Assembly: GCA_002410925.1 (NCBI GenBank)
Contig: DHPR01000027.1
Location: 1 to 64,000, forward strand
Direction of reading: 5' to 3'
Length of the DNA: 64,000 nt
Source of the DNA: UBA5359 sp002410925 [NCBI: bacterium UBP13_UBA5359]
GTDB taxonomy: Bacteria > UBP13 > UBA5359
Shown: positions 46,101 to 54,093 of the stretch, in pieces
How positions within the stretch are numbered: the first letter of the stretch is position 1
How the letters are laid out: every line of letters begins with the position of its first letter
The notes under the pieces: generated by a model
Told to the model about the DNA's origin: nothing
Database searches by the model: none
What the model saw: only the letters and a program-made list of their open reading frames with translations
Program-made: the position numbers and the translations under genes

Positions 46101-46873
46101 AATAATTGGGCATAAGCGAGCTTTAAATCATTAGCATAAGGGTTGCCGAAAGTGTCGACCGGCATAAAAACGCTTTCTTTTTTCCCGATAGTTATACTGT
46201 TATAAATTTTAACATCGCTGATAATTCCCTTGGCAAACATACTTCTGGCATTACGACTGGCACCAATATAAGCTGTCGACTTGTTGACAAGTGTACCCGT
46301 ATGTTCCGCCCGAGCTTTAAATTTTTCATCTATGTATAAAAGAATATTGGCACCATCGTATGTGAAAGCAACTTTATGCCAGGCTCCAAAAATAGAATTC
46401 CCCCAAACCGTTACGTTCTTCAGACCCTGGCTGGTCCATAGATTCAGAGATAATCTATCTCCTCCTGTAACAACAAGCTCAAAGCTGCCGGTCTGAGCTA
46501 CTACGGTATGGTTGCTCTTCTGCCACTCGGATAGTGGATATCCCTTGTCCTCCAGCTTGATATATGCTTCGACCGTAATCTTATCAGTAAAGTTGAAGTT
46601 GCCGGCTATACTGGCATAAGTGCCTGTAGTATCTGCACCATTGAAGAAGAGATAATTCTGGTTGTTATCTGTCGTCCAGTAGCCGCTTCCCATGGAAATC
46701 GTGCCATTATACGCCGGCACATTGCCCGATATATCTTGAGCTACAGATCCCTTTCCCTCATGCAACGGCCAAGAACCGAGGAGAGATGATTCTGCATCCA
46801 CAAGATTTCCAAAAGCAAGGCCACTGAAAATAAGGATAAAAAAACACACCATGCTAACGAGCAACCTCTTCAT
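43196..46873 (-). CDS. Secreted LamG-CBM9-GH123/DUF4091-type protein (paralogue B)
   Basis: A 1225-residue exported protein. The signal peptide and first LamG domain (1-225) are almost identical to paralogue A at protein and DNA level. A CBM9-like domain (about 265-470, LDGKLDDECWKKTQVIGNF and VVEVAIPWKELPG) replaces nothing in A and is new here. A malectin-like domain (about 510-660) and an uninterrupted DUF4091/GH123 region (to the end) follow, with the acidic pair Asp997-Glu998 in FYFYLDEPW. It probably acts with A on related glycans, with different binding specificity. It lies 69 bases downstream of the intact pseudopilin gene. Confidence 0.86.
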   Translation of the reverse strand: MKRLLVSMVCFFILIFSGLAFGNLVDAESSLLGSWPLHEGKGSVAQDISGNVPAYNGTISMGSGYWTTDNNQNYLFFNGADTTGTYASIAGNFNFTDKITVEAYIKLEDKGYPLSEWQKSNHTVVAQTGSFELVVTGGDRLSLNLWTSQGLKNVTVWGNSIFGAWHKVAFTYDGANILLYIDEKFKARAEHTGTLVNKSTAYIGASRNARSMFAKGIISDVKIYNSITIGKKESVFMPVDTFGNPYANDLKLAYAQLLKANNNRTIAASYGTPELDGKLDDECWKKTQVIGNFLIAGSNPPTFAKEKTEAMICYDKDNLYIAMNCKESLIAKLKKDIVEHDATIWLDDCIEIFLGKNPLTTYYHFFVNPAGIKADFATTFVDKSDLKGNRYKNDVNWNPNWKAFTSITSESWVVEVAIPWKELPGIEKVDDLLINLCRAEKPHGEDSAIGYLERGAFNDPEGFIKLSTGVKGPDSSEKNFIALLDNIRNLFSKSNDFIRLHSSDKTSYRFPYAYDFGSSSSPVKAGFMQVTERSIYQKQKGYGFKKAEGLSSNIIKQNKWGPDELSCDYIEGKADNEFIVDLPDGEYQVHVLAGDSEIPPLFSIHVNKEKKIDLTSGPNIYNLRGFPITVHNGSLSIALQGKNGWLINGLIIYPKKDDFTLAEEIEKLEKDIWLGGNAEYIASFTQYAYSAKKTLPVVKQEEKNCGFLLFSHSYLDIVYRNSVPDKRLDEDIEVSAAPGEYEPVTFSVVPLMDLEDFKITYTDFIGSKGRIKDAHIKLDEVKHYYHNYAGFIPVRYMRFPKVLESFSPHNLYKNNTYTFWITIKVPENAEAGEYFSMVTLQTSNGKSQSFRIKLLVYPFTLDICDDYTFCMVYHLPQKNLQRGVNGWNTLSRELRDMKEHGMNSVNFRPLVQNQWPELGEYRKTINVEGFTRLFESAKEAELTHTIPLCLEIYLPYYLEKAKIDFQPEEWTYVKDALLKLQSVCREKGLPDFYFYLDEPWMKERAYNYGKVFSYLKEYGLRNFCTVGKEEVYQALYPLLSVRCYGSRIGKQAEIRAEAAKGDFEFWIYNGPTWSYIPAKSRFTIGYRTWWEGAKGHLVWDYAVFREKMPLNPLSNPNGVFAHEIIPDLAGPVPTTTWEAIREGIDDIKYIRTLEKLIEKKRDAPEATAAQAYLNNLRIKIEVASQYEVEWNNPSTGEPLEGTPLWSSYQYNEIRREIARHIVKCL

Positions 46874-46942
46874 CCCAGATCACGCACCCTTCCGTAATTT
46901 TCTATATGCCCGATATGCCAAGCCGTCCGCTTGTCAGCTATT

Positions 46943-47617
46943 CTACTCGCCGAACCAGAAGGCCCTTCCCTCTTGTTTTGACGGAAACCAAACGCCGGAT
47001 GAATAATAAGGCACAGATTTGTTAAGCCAATTCACATGCCCATCAAGGTAGAGGATATTAATACCATTGCTATGAAAATAACAGACACCATTAGTATCAT
47101 TATGAGCTGCATACACCTTGGTATTTGATTCTACAGCCCATACTGTATTACTTTGCTTGGCAAATTCGGATATTTCCCTATAACGACCGATAAAACTTGA
47201 TCCCATTTGTACATTAGCGGCATAACTTGTTAACACGTTCCCGCTATATGAAGAAAAAGGCTTGGAATCAGAAGGACAACGCAGCTTGTCCTGGTTCGTA
47301 GTAATATCGTTGATACCAAGATATCCCATTAAAGCCTTATTGTAAATCCACGCTTCCCCACCCGGTAATGGAGAAGCGCCGGCATTAGTTATCAGCGGCA
47401 ATCCGTCATAATAATCCTGCGCATACATTGAAACCGCCATTCCCAATTGCTTAAGCTTATTTATACAATCCGCTTGCCTGGCTTTTTCTCTGGCTTGACT
47501 GAATACCGGAAAAAGAATTGATATGAGCAAGGCAATTATAGCTATTACTACTAATAATTCAATCAAGGTAAAACCTTTTTTATCATTTCTCTGAATAAAC
47601 TTAGGTACTGTCGTCAT
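46943..47617 (-). CDS. Type IV pseudopilin-like protein with H-x-DG tail
   Basis: A 224-residue protein with a prepilin peptidase signal: a short basic leader, Gly15 just before [12 protein letters not shown], and Glu at position +5 of the mature protein. After the membrane helix comes a globular domain with [20 protein letters not shown], the H-x-DG pattern of pseudopilins that are abundant in Planctomycetota, Lentisphaerota and Armatimonadota. Such proteins are thought to work in secretion or surface display. AGGGG lies nine bases upstream of the ATG. It comes between the regulator gene and paralogue B, and has a decayed copy at 40957-41250. Confidence 0.9.
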   Translation of the reverse strand: MTTVPKFIQRNDKKGFTLIELLVVIAIIALLISILFPVFSQAREKARQADCINKLKQLGMAVSMYAQDYYDGLPLITNAGASPLPGGEAWIYNKALMGYLGINDITTNQDKLRCPSDSKPFSSYSGNVLTSYAANVQMGSSFIGRYREISEFAKQSNTVWAVESNTKVYAAHNDTNGVCYFHSNGINILYLDGHVNWLNKSVPYYSSGVWFPSKQEGRAFWFGE

Positions 47618-47674
47618 CTTTTCTTACCCCTTTCTTATTTCTTAGATTGCTTTCCCTAATCAACTATAAAACAC

Positions 47675-48817
47675 CTATTCCTTTACATAATTCATGCTAA
47701 TAGAATTACAGACTTTCATTGGGTTAACGCTGGATTCCCTGACAATCAACTTCGTTTCCAAAATGACATTCACCGGCGGCTTTATCTCTCCCTTAACAAG
47801 TTCGATAGCCTTTTCCAAGCCTGTTCTGCCTAACTCCCAGATAGAGCGTGACACTGTAGTCAGCTTGGGGCTCATATGCGAAGCCAGATAGAAATCGTCG
47901 AAAGCCACCAGTGAGATATCTGTAGGAATAGACAGCCCGACCTCCTCTATAGCCTCCTTGACTCCGATAGCCAGGCTCAAGCCGGGAGCAAAGATGGCCG
48001 TCACTCCATCCTCCCTCAATATCTCCGCGGCCGCCTTTCTGGCGGCTTTCTGCCAGCTCGTATTATCAGCTTCATCAATAACCCTGACGATCCTCTCGTC
48101 GAACGGAATACCGTGCTCTTCAAGAGCCTGGCAGTAGCCATTATAGCGTTCCCGGGAATCGAAGCCCAGCGATGTTACCACCAGTCCGATCCTTCGATGT
48201 CCGAGGGAAATGAGATGCTCCGCGGCCAGCATAGACCCTTTGAAATTATCCGTAGCCACATAGTTGAAGTTGTTGCCCACAGCAGCCGAGACAGACAAGC
48301 AGGGTATCTTCACCTTCTCTATCTCGTAAATAAGCGGAATATCGTCCTTATCCGGTATCAGAAAGAGAACGACGTCCAGATTATTGCTGCAGAAGAACTG
48401 ATTAACGGAACTCTTATCCTGTAAATTCGGTAGAAAGAGAAGCGTTGCCCCCTTCCTCAGTGCACCTTCTCGGATTCCGCTGACCAGCTCTGTCTGAAAG
48501 AAATCGGGAAAGAAGTTGCTTCTGATCGGAAACAACGGCGATATCACGCCTATTCGAGTGCTTAAAATGGCCTTCTTCAGCGTCAGGAAGGAGCCTCTCT
48601 TGGGACTACGGCTGATCAACCCTTCCTGAGCCAGCTCAGCCAAGGCCATTCTTACAGTCCCTCTGCTCAGATTGCAAATTCTGGCTAAATCGATCTCCGA
48701 AGGCAGCCTATCACCATCTTTCAGCTCCTCCCTATCAATCAATCGGAGGATATTCTGCTTTACCTGCAGATAAAGCGGCGTCGATCGGCTGATATCTATG
48801 TTGAAATCACTATTCAT
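47675..48817 (-). CDS. GntR-type winged-helix / LacI-type sensor regulator (AraR-like)
   Basis: A 380-residue regulator with an N-terminal GntR winged helix (about 10-75, LPSEIDLARICNLSRGTVRM) fused to a LacI-type sugar-binding domain (about 88-370). Bacillus AraR has the same layout. The ATG at 48817 is preferred over the TTG at 48841, which has no ribosome binding site. It is the first gene after promoter B of the island, so it probably controls the downstream pilin and LamG-GH123 genes and itself. Confidence 0.88.
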   Translation of the reverse strand: MNSDFNIDISRSTPLYLQVKQNILRLIDREELKDGDRLPSEIDLARICNLSRGTVRMALAELAQEGLISRSPKRGSFLTLKKAILSTRIGVISPLFPIRSNFFPDFFQTELVSGIREGALRKGATLLFLPNLQDKSSVNQFFCSNNLDVVLFLIPDKDDIPLIYEIEKVKIPCLSVSAAVGNNFNYVATDNFKGSMLAAEHLISLGHRRIGLVVTSLGFDSRERYNGYCQALEEHGIPFDERIVRVIDEADNTSWQKAARKAAAEILREDGVTAIFAPGLSLAIGVKEAIEEVGLSIPTDISLVAFDDFYLASHMSPKLTTVSRSIWELGRTGLEKAIELVKGEIKPPVNVILETKLIVRESSVNPMKVCNSISMNYVKE

Positions 48818-48841
48818 TCTCACATCGCCATACTTATACAA

Positions 48842-49206
48842 GGCAGCTCGTTATATACATGATTTATGTCAAAGTGCCACCTGTCATTGGCAGGCTTGTT
48901 ATCCTTTCGCGGAGAAGCGATCGGCTTTATCTTATCGACACTCCGTTCTTCTTGATATAAATCGAATCGTTATTGCCGAAACCTTTAATCATATTGTTAA
49001 TATAATACCAAGCGCAGCATTTGTCAACATACTTTTTGAGGTATGTAGCTTGAACCGGATAACAAGTGTTTATTTCCATAACGGTAGATTAGTAGATTAT
49101 ATAAGGGCAGAAGAAGAGCCCTATCGCTCTTCAAATAATGATGCTTGATAGTGGTATGCAAACAGAGCACTGACGGAATGACATACAGGGTAAAATTTAG
49201 AGTAGT
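48842..49206. other. Intergenic region with island promoter
   Basis: A 365-base gap. It contains the shared 16-bp element and promoter of the island regulator (48977-49027), and a GAAGAG/CTCTTC hairpin at 49113-49132 with no U-run that may weakly end the Gfo/Idh operon. The rest shows no gene or structure that I can support. Confidence 0.5.
48977..49027 (-). promoter_or_regulatory. Island promoter B with shared 16-bp element
   Basis: On the minus strand TTGACA (49027-49022), 17 bases, TATATT (49004-48999), a near-consensus promoter. ATGATTAAAGGTTTCG follows at 48992-48977, identical to the element at 37097-37082. The transcript would have a leader of about 170 bases before the GntR/LacI-type gene. 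Confidence 0.75.
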
Positions 49207-50112
49207 TTACCAACAAAGCTGCACGCCCCGCCCTTCTTGTGCCATAGATTTATTGGCCGCTTCCATGAAAGCGATGACTTCCAGGGATTCCTCCGGCGAC
49301 ACCGGTGCTGTGCCGGTCTGAAAGAAGAGCTTTATCCTTTTCAGCAGTTCCAGGTAGACGTGCGTTCCTACAGTATCCACCGATAGCGCCGCCGTAACGG
49401 TGGCTCTCTCCTTCCAGGCAATAAAGCCGTAGCCGTGCTCTCCACCCCTTATCGCTCTGGCGATGCCGGTCCGGCCGTCTTCCCAGATGCCTACGGCTAC
49501 TGGGCCCTGTTGATACATGGTGCAGCGCACCTCCCGGCAGCCGGTTCCCATCAGCCGGTAAAGCGGCTCTACGGCATGAATACCGTAGTATATCCAACCG
49601 GGCATGGTCGGGCTCTCGATATAAGGCGAGTAGGCCATAGCGGAAAGAATAGCCTCGCCTTCCTCTGCTCTAGCTGCAGCCTCTATCTCCGCCGAGAAGC
49701 ACAGGCAGGAGGCGCTGAAAACCGGGCAGCCATGGCGGCGACAGAGTTCCAGCAATTCCGCGGCAGCAGATGTGTCGGCCTCCAGCGGCTTATCTATAAA
49801 GAGCGGTCTGCCTTTATCGGCCAAAAGTTTTGCCAGTTCGTAATGTTTGGAACCATCATCATGCAGGATGAGAATACCGTCCACTCCTGATGCCAGTTCC
49901 GCCGCATCTGCCGCAATCCGCACTCCGAGTTCAGCTACGGCCTCCGTATTCTCAGCCAGTTGCCTCTCCGAAATCATGGCTGAAGGCACCGGCATGGCGG
50001 CCGCGACCCTCAGGCCGGGTACCGGGCAATCCGGGCCGTGCAGCAGGGAGATAAAGACCGGACCATGCCCATCCAGGCCGACGACACCCAGTTTCAATTC
50101 TGCTTCGCTCAT
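49207..50112 (-). CDS. Gfo/Idh/MocA-family oxidoreductase (short, third in operon)
   Basis: A 301-residue protein of the Gfo/Idh/MocA group. The N-terminal Rossmann part is degenerate (VGLDGHGPVFISLL in place of GxGxxG), while the sugar-dehydrogenase block FIDKPLEADTSAAAELLEL keeps the catalytic-type Lys in DKP. The C-terminal half is beta-rich with IYYGIHAVEPLYRLMG. It overlaps the next gene upstream by four bases. It may be a partner or regulatory subunit, or use a different cofactor orientation; the substrate is unknown. Confidence 0.8.
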   Translation of the reverse strand: MSEAELKLGVVGLDGHGPVFISLLHGPDCPVPGLRVAAAMPVPSAMISERQLAENTEAVAELGVRIAADAAELASGVDGILILHDDGSKHYELAKLLADKGRPLFIDKPLEADTSAAAELLELCRRHGCPVFSASCLCFSAEIEAAARAEEGEAILSAMAYSPYIESPTMPGWIYYGIHAVEPLYRLMGTGCREVRCTMYQQGPVAVGIWEDGRTGIARAIRGGEHGYGFIAWKERATVTAALSVDTVGTHVYLELLKRIKLFFQTGTAPVSPEESLEVIAFMEAANKSMAQEGRGVQLCW

Positions 50113-51134
50113 CGCTCCAGCCTCTCTATCAGTTTGTGAACGGTATCATCCGGGACCATTGCCGGCAAATCCACCACCCGGCCGGTATAGGCAGATAAAA
50201 AAGCGCCCATAATGGCCTCGAAACCCTGCAAAGCTCTGTTGAGGCTGTTGAGATGCACCTCGCGTCCGTCCAGCCAGGCAGCCATAGCCCGGGTGAACTC
50301 CTGCTGCCCGGGCACATCGCTCTCGGCCCAGGATGTCGGTTCCACCACCGGAGCGGCTGTGCCTTCGGTATGGTAACCCCAGTCGCTGTTTTGCCGCCAC
50401 CAGGCTCGGCCTCGGCTGCCCCAAAAATTAAATTCCAGATGCTGCCAAAAATCATCCTCACCGATAGTACCTACAGCACTGGCGGCATCCTCGCAGTAGG
50501 CAGTGATGCCGCCGGGGAAAATGTAACGGATCAGCATATCGGCCGGGGCCGGATGGCCGTAATCGTAGCCGTTCATACCGCTGGCCGTCGCCCAGACGTT
50601 AACAGGTGAAGTATCGTTCAGAAAGAATAGCAGCAGGTCTACCATATGCGGCCCCATGGAGAGAATATTACCCCTGGTAACGGCACGCACCCACTGGATA
50701 TCACCGATCAGCCCTTCATCAAGCACCTTCTTCAGTTGCCGGCAAGTAGCGAAGTAGCGCCGTTGCGTATTAACGGCTACCTTTAGGCCTCTTCGTTCAG
50801 CTATATACCGTATGGCTCCAGCCTGAGCAGGATCAAGAGCTATAGGCTTTTCCACTATTATTCCTCTGACCCCGGCCAGGGCCGCCAGCAGCATCGGTTC
50901 CTCACGTATGGCCGGAGGCGTAACGATGTGGAGGATATCAGGCTTCTCCCGCTCCAGCATCTCCTGCAAACCGGTATAGCGACGGCCAATGCCGTATTCA
51001 TCCCCGCAGGCGTCCAGACGCTCCCGATTCGTATCGCACAGGGCGCTCAGGCATATTTCATTAAGACCTTCGTAGGCCTGCATATGTATTTCCGCCCGCG
51101 GCCCACATCCCAGTATGGCTGATTTATAAGTCAT
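50109..51134 (-). CDS. Gfo/Idh/MocA-family oxidoreductase (second)
   Basis: A 341-residue NAD(P)-dependent oxidoreductase. Nucleotide binding is shown by AILGCGPRAEIHMQAYE, the substrate-side Lys by IIVEKPIALDPAQAG, and the C-terminal domain by GPHMVDLLLFFLND with the His that pairs with the sheet domain. Overlap with both neighbours is four bases. It probably oxidises a sugar or cyclitol in series with the other two family members here. Confidence 0.88.
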   Translation of the reverse strand: MTYKSAILGCGPRAEIHMQAYEGLNEICLSALCDTNRERLDACGDEYGIGRRYTGLQEMLEREKPDILHIVTPPAIREEPMLLAALAGVRGIIVEKPIALDPAQAGAIRYIAERRGLKVAVNTQRRYFATCRQLKKVLDEGLIGDIQWVRAVTRGNILSMGPHMVDLLLFFLNDTSPVNVWATASGMNGYDYGHPAPADMLIRYIFPGGITAYCEDAASAVGTIGEDDFWQHLEFNFWGSRGRAWWRQNSDWGYHTEGTAAPVVEPTSWAESDVPGQQEFTRAMAAWLDGREVHLNSLNRALQGFEAIMGAFLSAYTGRVVDLPAMVPDDTVHKLIERLER

Positions 51135-52135
51135 TTCGTTATTCTCACTACCTCTCCCGTCCCGGCCGACCTTTCGGCGGCTTCCACCGCGGCCACAGCG
51201 GCTCTGGATTCCTCCGGGGTGATGATATCGGGCTTCTCGCCTTTAAGGATACAACCGGCGAAATAGGCCAGTTCCTCTTTCAGGGCACCCGCCCGGCCCG
51301 CCTGCGTGCGCGGCCAGTAAACCGTATCGGGGTACTGCCAGCCGTCCGGCGTACTGACAGCCAGAGACTGTCCCGGACTATTGATATAGATAGCGCCTTT
51401 ATCTCCTATAACCTCCATCCGGGCATCCAATTCGAAGGGCGTTCCCGACGGCAGACACCAGTTGTTCTCGATTACGCCGACGGCGCCGTTTTGAAATCTA
51501 TACATGGACCAGCCTATATCGGGGTTGGCCAGCCCCCGGACACCGACAGCCTGGGCATAAACCGATTGTATAGGGACACCGGTATACCAGAGCATAATAT
51601 CCACATCGTGCACACCATCCCCCATAATGGGCGAGATGCTGGCCAGGACGCTCCGGCTGACGGCGGCCGGGATGTTGCGCCGAGCGTAGATGGAGACGAT
51701 CTTGCCGATTTTGCCTTCGTCTATCTGCCTCTTGGCCAGAGCGTAAGCAGGATCGAAGCGGCAGATATGGCCCACCATAAAGGCTTTCTCATAATCTTCC
51801 AAAGACTGAATCAGGCGGGTGCACTCCTTGGTCGAGGCTGCCATCGGCTTCTCCAGAAAGACATGCTTGCCGGCGGCCAGAGCCGCCAGAGCGGGTTGCA
51901 GATGGTCGTTGACGTGAGTGACGATACTGACCGCCTCTACATCACTGTCACCAAGAAGTTCATGGTAATCGGTATAGGTGCGGGGATTGCCGTATTTATC
52001 CGCCAGCTCCTGCAGACGGCCTTCCCGCCTGGTACAGATAGCCGTCAGCTCCACCTCAGGCAGGGCAGACAGCACCTCCACATGCTTCTCTCCGAAGAAA
52101 CCCAGGCCGATAACTCCGTACTTTACCCTTCGCAT
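51131..52135 (-). CDS. Gfo/Idh/MocA-family oxidoreductase (first)
   Basis: A 334-residue NAD(P)-dependent sugar oxidoreductase with the most regular motifs of the three: YGVIGLGFFGEKHVEVLS (nucleotide-binding), HVFLEKPMAASTKE (EKP) and GDGVHDVDIMLWYTG with the catalytic His. GGAGGTTAGGCG precedes the ATG. It follows the epimerase gene by three bases. Confidence 0.9.
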   Translation of the reverse strand: MRRVKYGVIGLGFFGEKHVEVLSALPEVELTAICTRREGRLQELADKYGNPRTYTDYHELLGDSDVEAVSIVTHVNDHLQPALAALAAGKHVFLEKPMAASTKECTRLIQSLEDYEKAFMVGHICRFDPAYALAKRQIDEGKIGKIVSIYARRNIPAAVSRSVLASISPIMGDGVHDVDIMLWYTGVPIQSVYAQAVGVRGLANPDIGWSMYRFQNGAVGVIENNWCLPSGTPFELDARMEVIGDKGAIYINSPGQSLAVSTPDGWQYPDTVYWPRTQAGRAGALKEELAYFAGCILKGEKPDIITPEESRAAVAAVEAAERSAGTGEVVRITK

Positions 52136-52138
52136 CGC

Positions 52139-53083
52139 CTAACCTCCATATCTTACAGATGCTCTCACGCCGCTGGAGCGACGGAAGTCAATAGCCTTAT
52201 TTATTATTCTGAAGGCGTCGTCCTGCGGTTGGTAGCCCAAAACTGTCCGGGCCTTACCGATATCGATAGTGAAATCATGGTAATCGGGGAAGACGACCTC
52301 GAAGACCGGCAGATCCAGCTTTTGAGCCACATAGGCGGCCAGCACATCGTAGCTGAACGGCGCCGAAGCGGCGATATTGAAGGTCTCGCCCAAAGCGGCC
52401 GGATTGCCCAGGGCCAGCAGAAAGGAGCGCACCGCATCATCCACCCCCACTATATGCCGTTTGTATGGTCGGCTATCGGGATGGAGCAGAATGCCGGCGC
52501 CGGCGGGATAGGGAATCCCGGTTATATCTCGCCAGTTGGGAAAACCGAAATCCGGTTCATCAAATGTCATGTGACAGAGCAAATCGTCCTCATCCTGAAT
52601 CCAGGAAAAGCGCAACACCGTCACCGGCAGCCCGTATTGCAGAGCATACTGCCGGCACATGGTCTCTTCCATGACCTTGGAGAAGGCATAGTAGCCGGGA
52701 TATGCCTTGAGCGGCGCATTCTCATCCAGGGGGACCGGCTGCGGGTTGAAAAAGATGCCCAAAGCGGCATCGCCGCTGGCCAGGATAAACTGCCTGATGC
52801 CGTTCTCACGGCATCCTTCCAGCAGGTTGAACGTTCCCTTGATACTGGTATCGATAAAGCCGGCATCCTCCTTGCTGGTAGCCAGGTGGCAGACGGCCTC
52901 CATGCCCTGCAGCGCCTGCCGCACTGCCCGGGCGTCGCTCACCGAGCCGGTGGCTGTCTCCACTCCGTTGCAGGCTACCGGAGTTCTGAACTGCAGTGCC
53001 CTGGCGCTATGGCCGGCCTTGACCAGAGCAGGGAGCAGGCGGCGTCCCAGCTTGCCGCCGGCGCCGGTAACTAAGACGTTCAT
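52139..53083 (-). CDS. NAD-dependent epimerase/dehydratase
   Basis: A 314-residue extended short-chain dehydrogenase. The cofactor site is VLVTGAGGKLGRRLLPAL; the active site has Tyr and Lys in YYAFSKVMEE. C-terminal substrate sites are DDAVRSFLLAL and QPQDDAFR. It belongs to the sugar-nucleotide or uronate dehydrogenase group; in this operon a free sugar acid or sugar is likely. It lies directly between the alcohol dehydrogenase and the first Gfo/Idh gene. Confidence 0.85.
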   Translation of the reverse strand: MNVLVTGAGGKLGRRLLPALVKAGHSARALQFRTPVACNGVETATGSVSDARAVRQALQGMEAVCHLATSKEDAGFIDTSIKGTFNLLEGCRENGIRQFILASGDAALGIFFNPQPVPLDENAPLKAYPGYYAFSKVMEETMCRQYALQYGLPVTVLRFSWIQDEDDLLCHMTFDEPDFGFPNWRDITGIPYPAGAGILLHPDSRPYKRHIVGVDDAVRSFLLALGNPAALGETFNIAASAPFSYDVLAAYVAQKLDLPVFEVVFPDYHDFTIDIGKARTVLGYQPQDDAFRIINKAIDFRRSSGVRASVRYGG

Positions 53084-53087
53084 AATA

Positions 53088-54014
53088 TCACCACTTCAAC
53101 AGAATCTTGACGGCTTCCTTCTTATAGACCCTCTCCACCGCCTTGTCGTATTCCTCAAAAGACATGATGCCGCCGACAAAGCTGCCGGGATCGATACGGC
53201 CCTCTTCCAGCAACCGCACCACCGCCCTCAGATTATCGATGGTCTGCACCTTGGAGTTTTTGATGACCAACTCTTTTTGAAACCAGCGGGACTGGTCCAC
53301 CTGAAACGGCTCATTGGTGAAACCGAAGATGATAACCTCGTGTCGGGTAATCTCAAAGGAGTTGAGGATGGACCGGGGCACACCGGTGGCGTCTATGACC
53401 AGGTCCACTCCCTCCTCGATCAGACTATCCAGTGCGACGGCTGGGTTCACCACCCTTTTCAGGCCCAGCCGCCTGGCAGCGGCAGCCCGTTCTTCTGATA
53501 TTTCGATACCCAGAAGCTCTCGCGGCGGATTGAGCGATATCAATTGCAACAGAGCCAGTCCGGCCGGGCCCAGGCCGGCGATGCCCACCTTCTTATCGCT
53601 CAGGTCGCCGGCTATCTCCAGGCAGTGATGCGTACAGCCGAAGATTTCCAGCACGGCCGCCGCTTCCGGCGCCGCCGTCCTGACGGGCACCACGCTCCAG
53701 GCTTGCCGGCAGACATACTCTCGGTAGAGCATAGGCCCGCCTTCCAGCATCAGCACCACCCGATCTCCCGCCTTAAGGTCGGTAACCTGGCTGCCGATCT
53801 CCGTGATGATACCCACGCCTTCATGCCCGTAAACGCCGGGAGCACAGGGGTATTTGATCAGATCGCCGTAGAGACCATAGAAGATTTTGTAATCATTTTG
53901 ATTGCAGATAGCCGCGTACTCCAGCTTGATGACCACTTCATCGGCAGCGGGCACGGGATGCTCCATATCGATAATCCTGAATTGGTAAGGGGCTATGATT
54001 TGCAGCGCTTTCAT
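53088..54014 (-). CDS. Zinc-type alcohol/sorbitol dehydrogenase-like, no structural zinc loop
   Basis: A 308-residue medium-chain dehydrogenase. AAICNQNDYK supplies the catalytic-zinc Cys, GHEGVGIITEIG the His-Glu pair, and VGIAGLGPAGLALLQL the NAD site. The usual four-Cys structural zinc lobe is missing, as in several polyol and sugar dehydrogenases of normal short length. First gene of the leftward sugar operon; GGGAGATG precedes the start. A perfect 14-bp palindrome sits just upstream. Confidence 0.85.
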   Translation of the reverse strand: MKALQIIAPYQFRIIDMEHPVPAADEVVIKLEYAAICNQNDYKIFYGLYGDLIKYPCAPGVYGHEGVGIITEIGSQVTDLKAGDRVVLMLEGGPMLYREYVCRQAWSVVPVRTAAPEAAAVLEIFGCTHHCLEIAGDLSDKKVGIAGLGPAGLALLQLISLNPPRELLGIEISEERAAAARRLGLKRVVNPAVALDSLIEEGVDLVIDATGVPRSILNSFEITRHEVIIFGFTNEPFQVDQSRWFQKELVIKNSKVQTIDNLRAVVRLLEEGRIDPGSFVGGIMSFEEYDKAVERVYKKEAVKILLKW

Positions 54015-54034
54015 AAAGGCACATCTCCCTGGCA

Positions 54035-54056
54035 GTTTAACGTTAAACCTAATATA
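54035..54056 (-). promoter_or_regulatory. LacI-type operator and -10 box of the sugar operon
   Basis: GTTTAACGTTAAAC at 54035-54048 is a perfect 14-bp palindrome, next to TATATT (54056-54051 on the minus strand) as -10; the -35 (TCATCT, 54079-54074) is weak. The placement just after the -10 suits repression by the LacI protein encoded immediately upstream. Confidence 0.7.
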
Positions 54057-54093
54057 CTATGCATGCTTTCCGCAGATGAGAGCGGAACCGCAC

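Noticed and set aside
49150-49206. GGTAAA/TTTACC inverted repeat after the last Gfo/Idh gene as a terminator
   Set aside because: The stem is six base pairs, A/T-rich and not followed by a U-run.
51491-53074. 527-codon plus-strand open frame
   Set aside because: It is antisense to a Gfo/Idh gene and the epimerase, which have clear family motifs and ribosome binding sites; the long frame is a by-product of their codon use.
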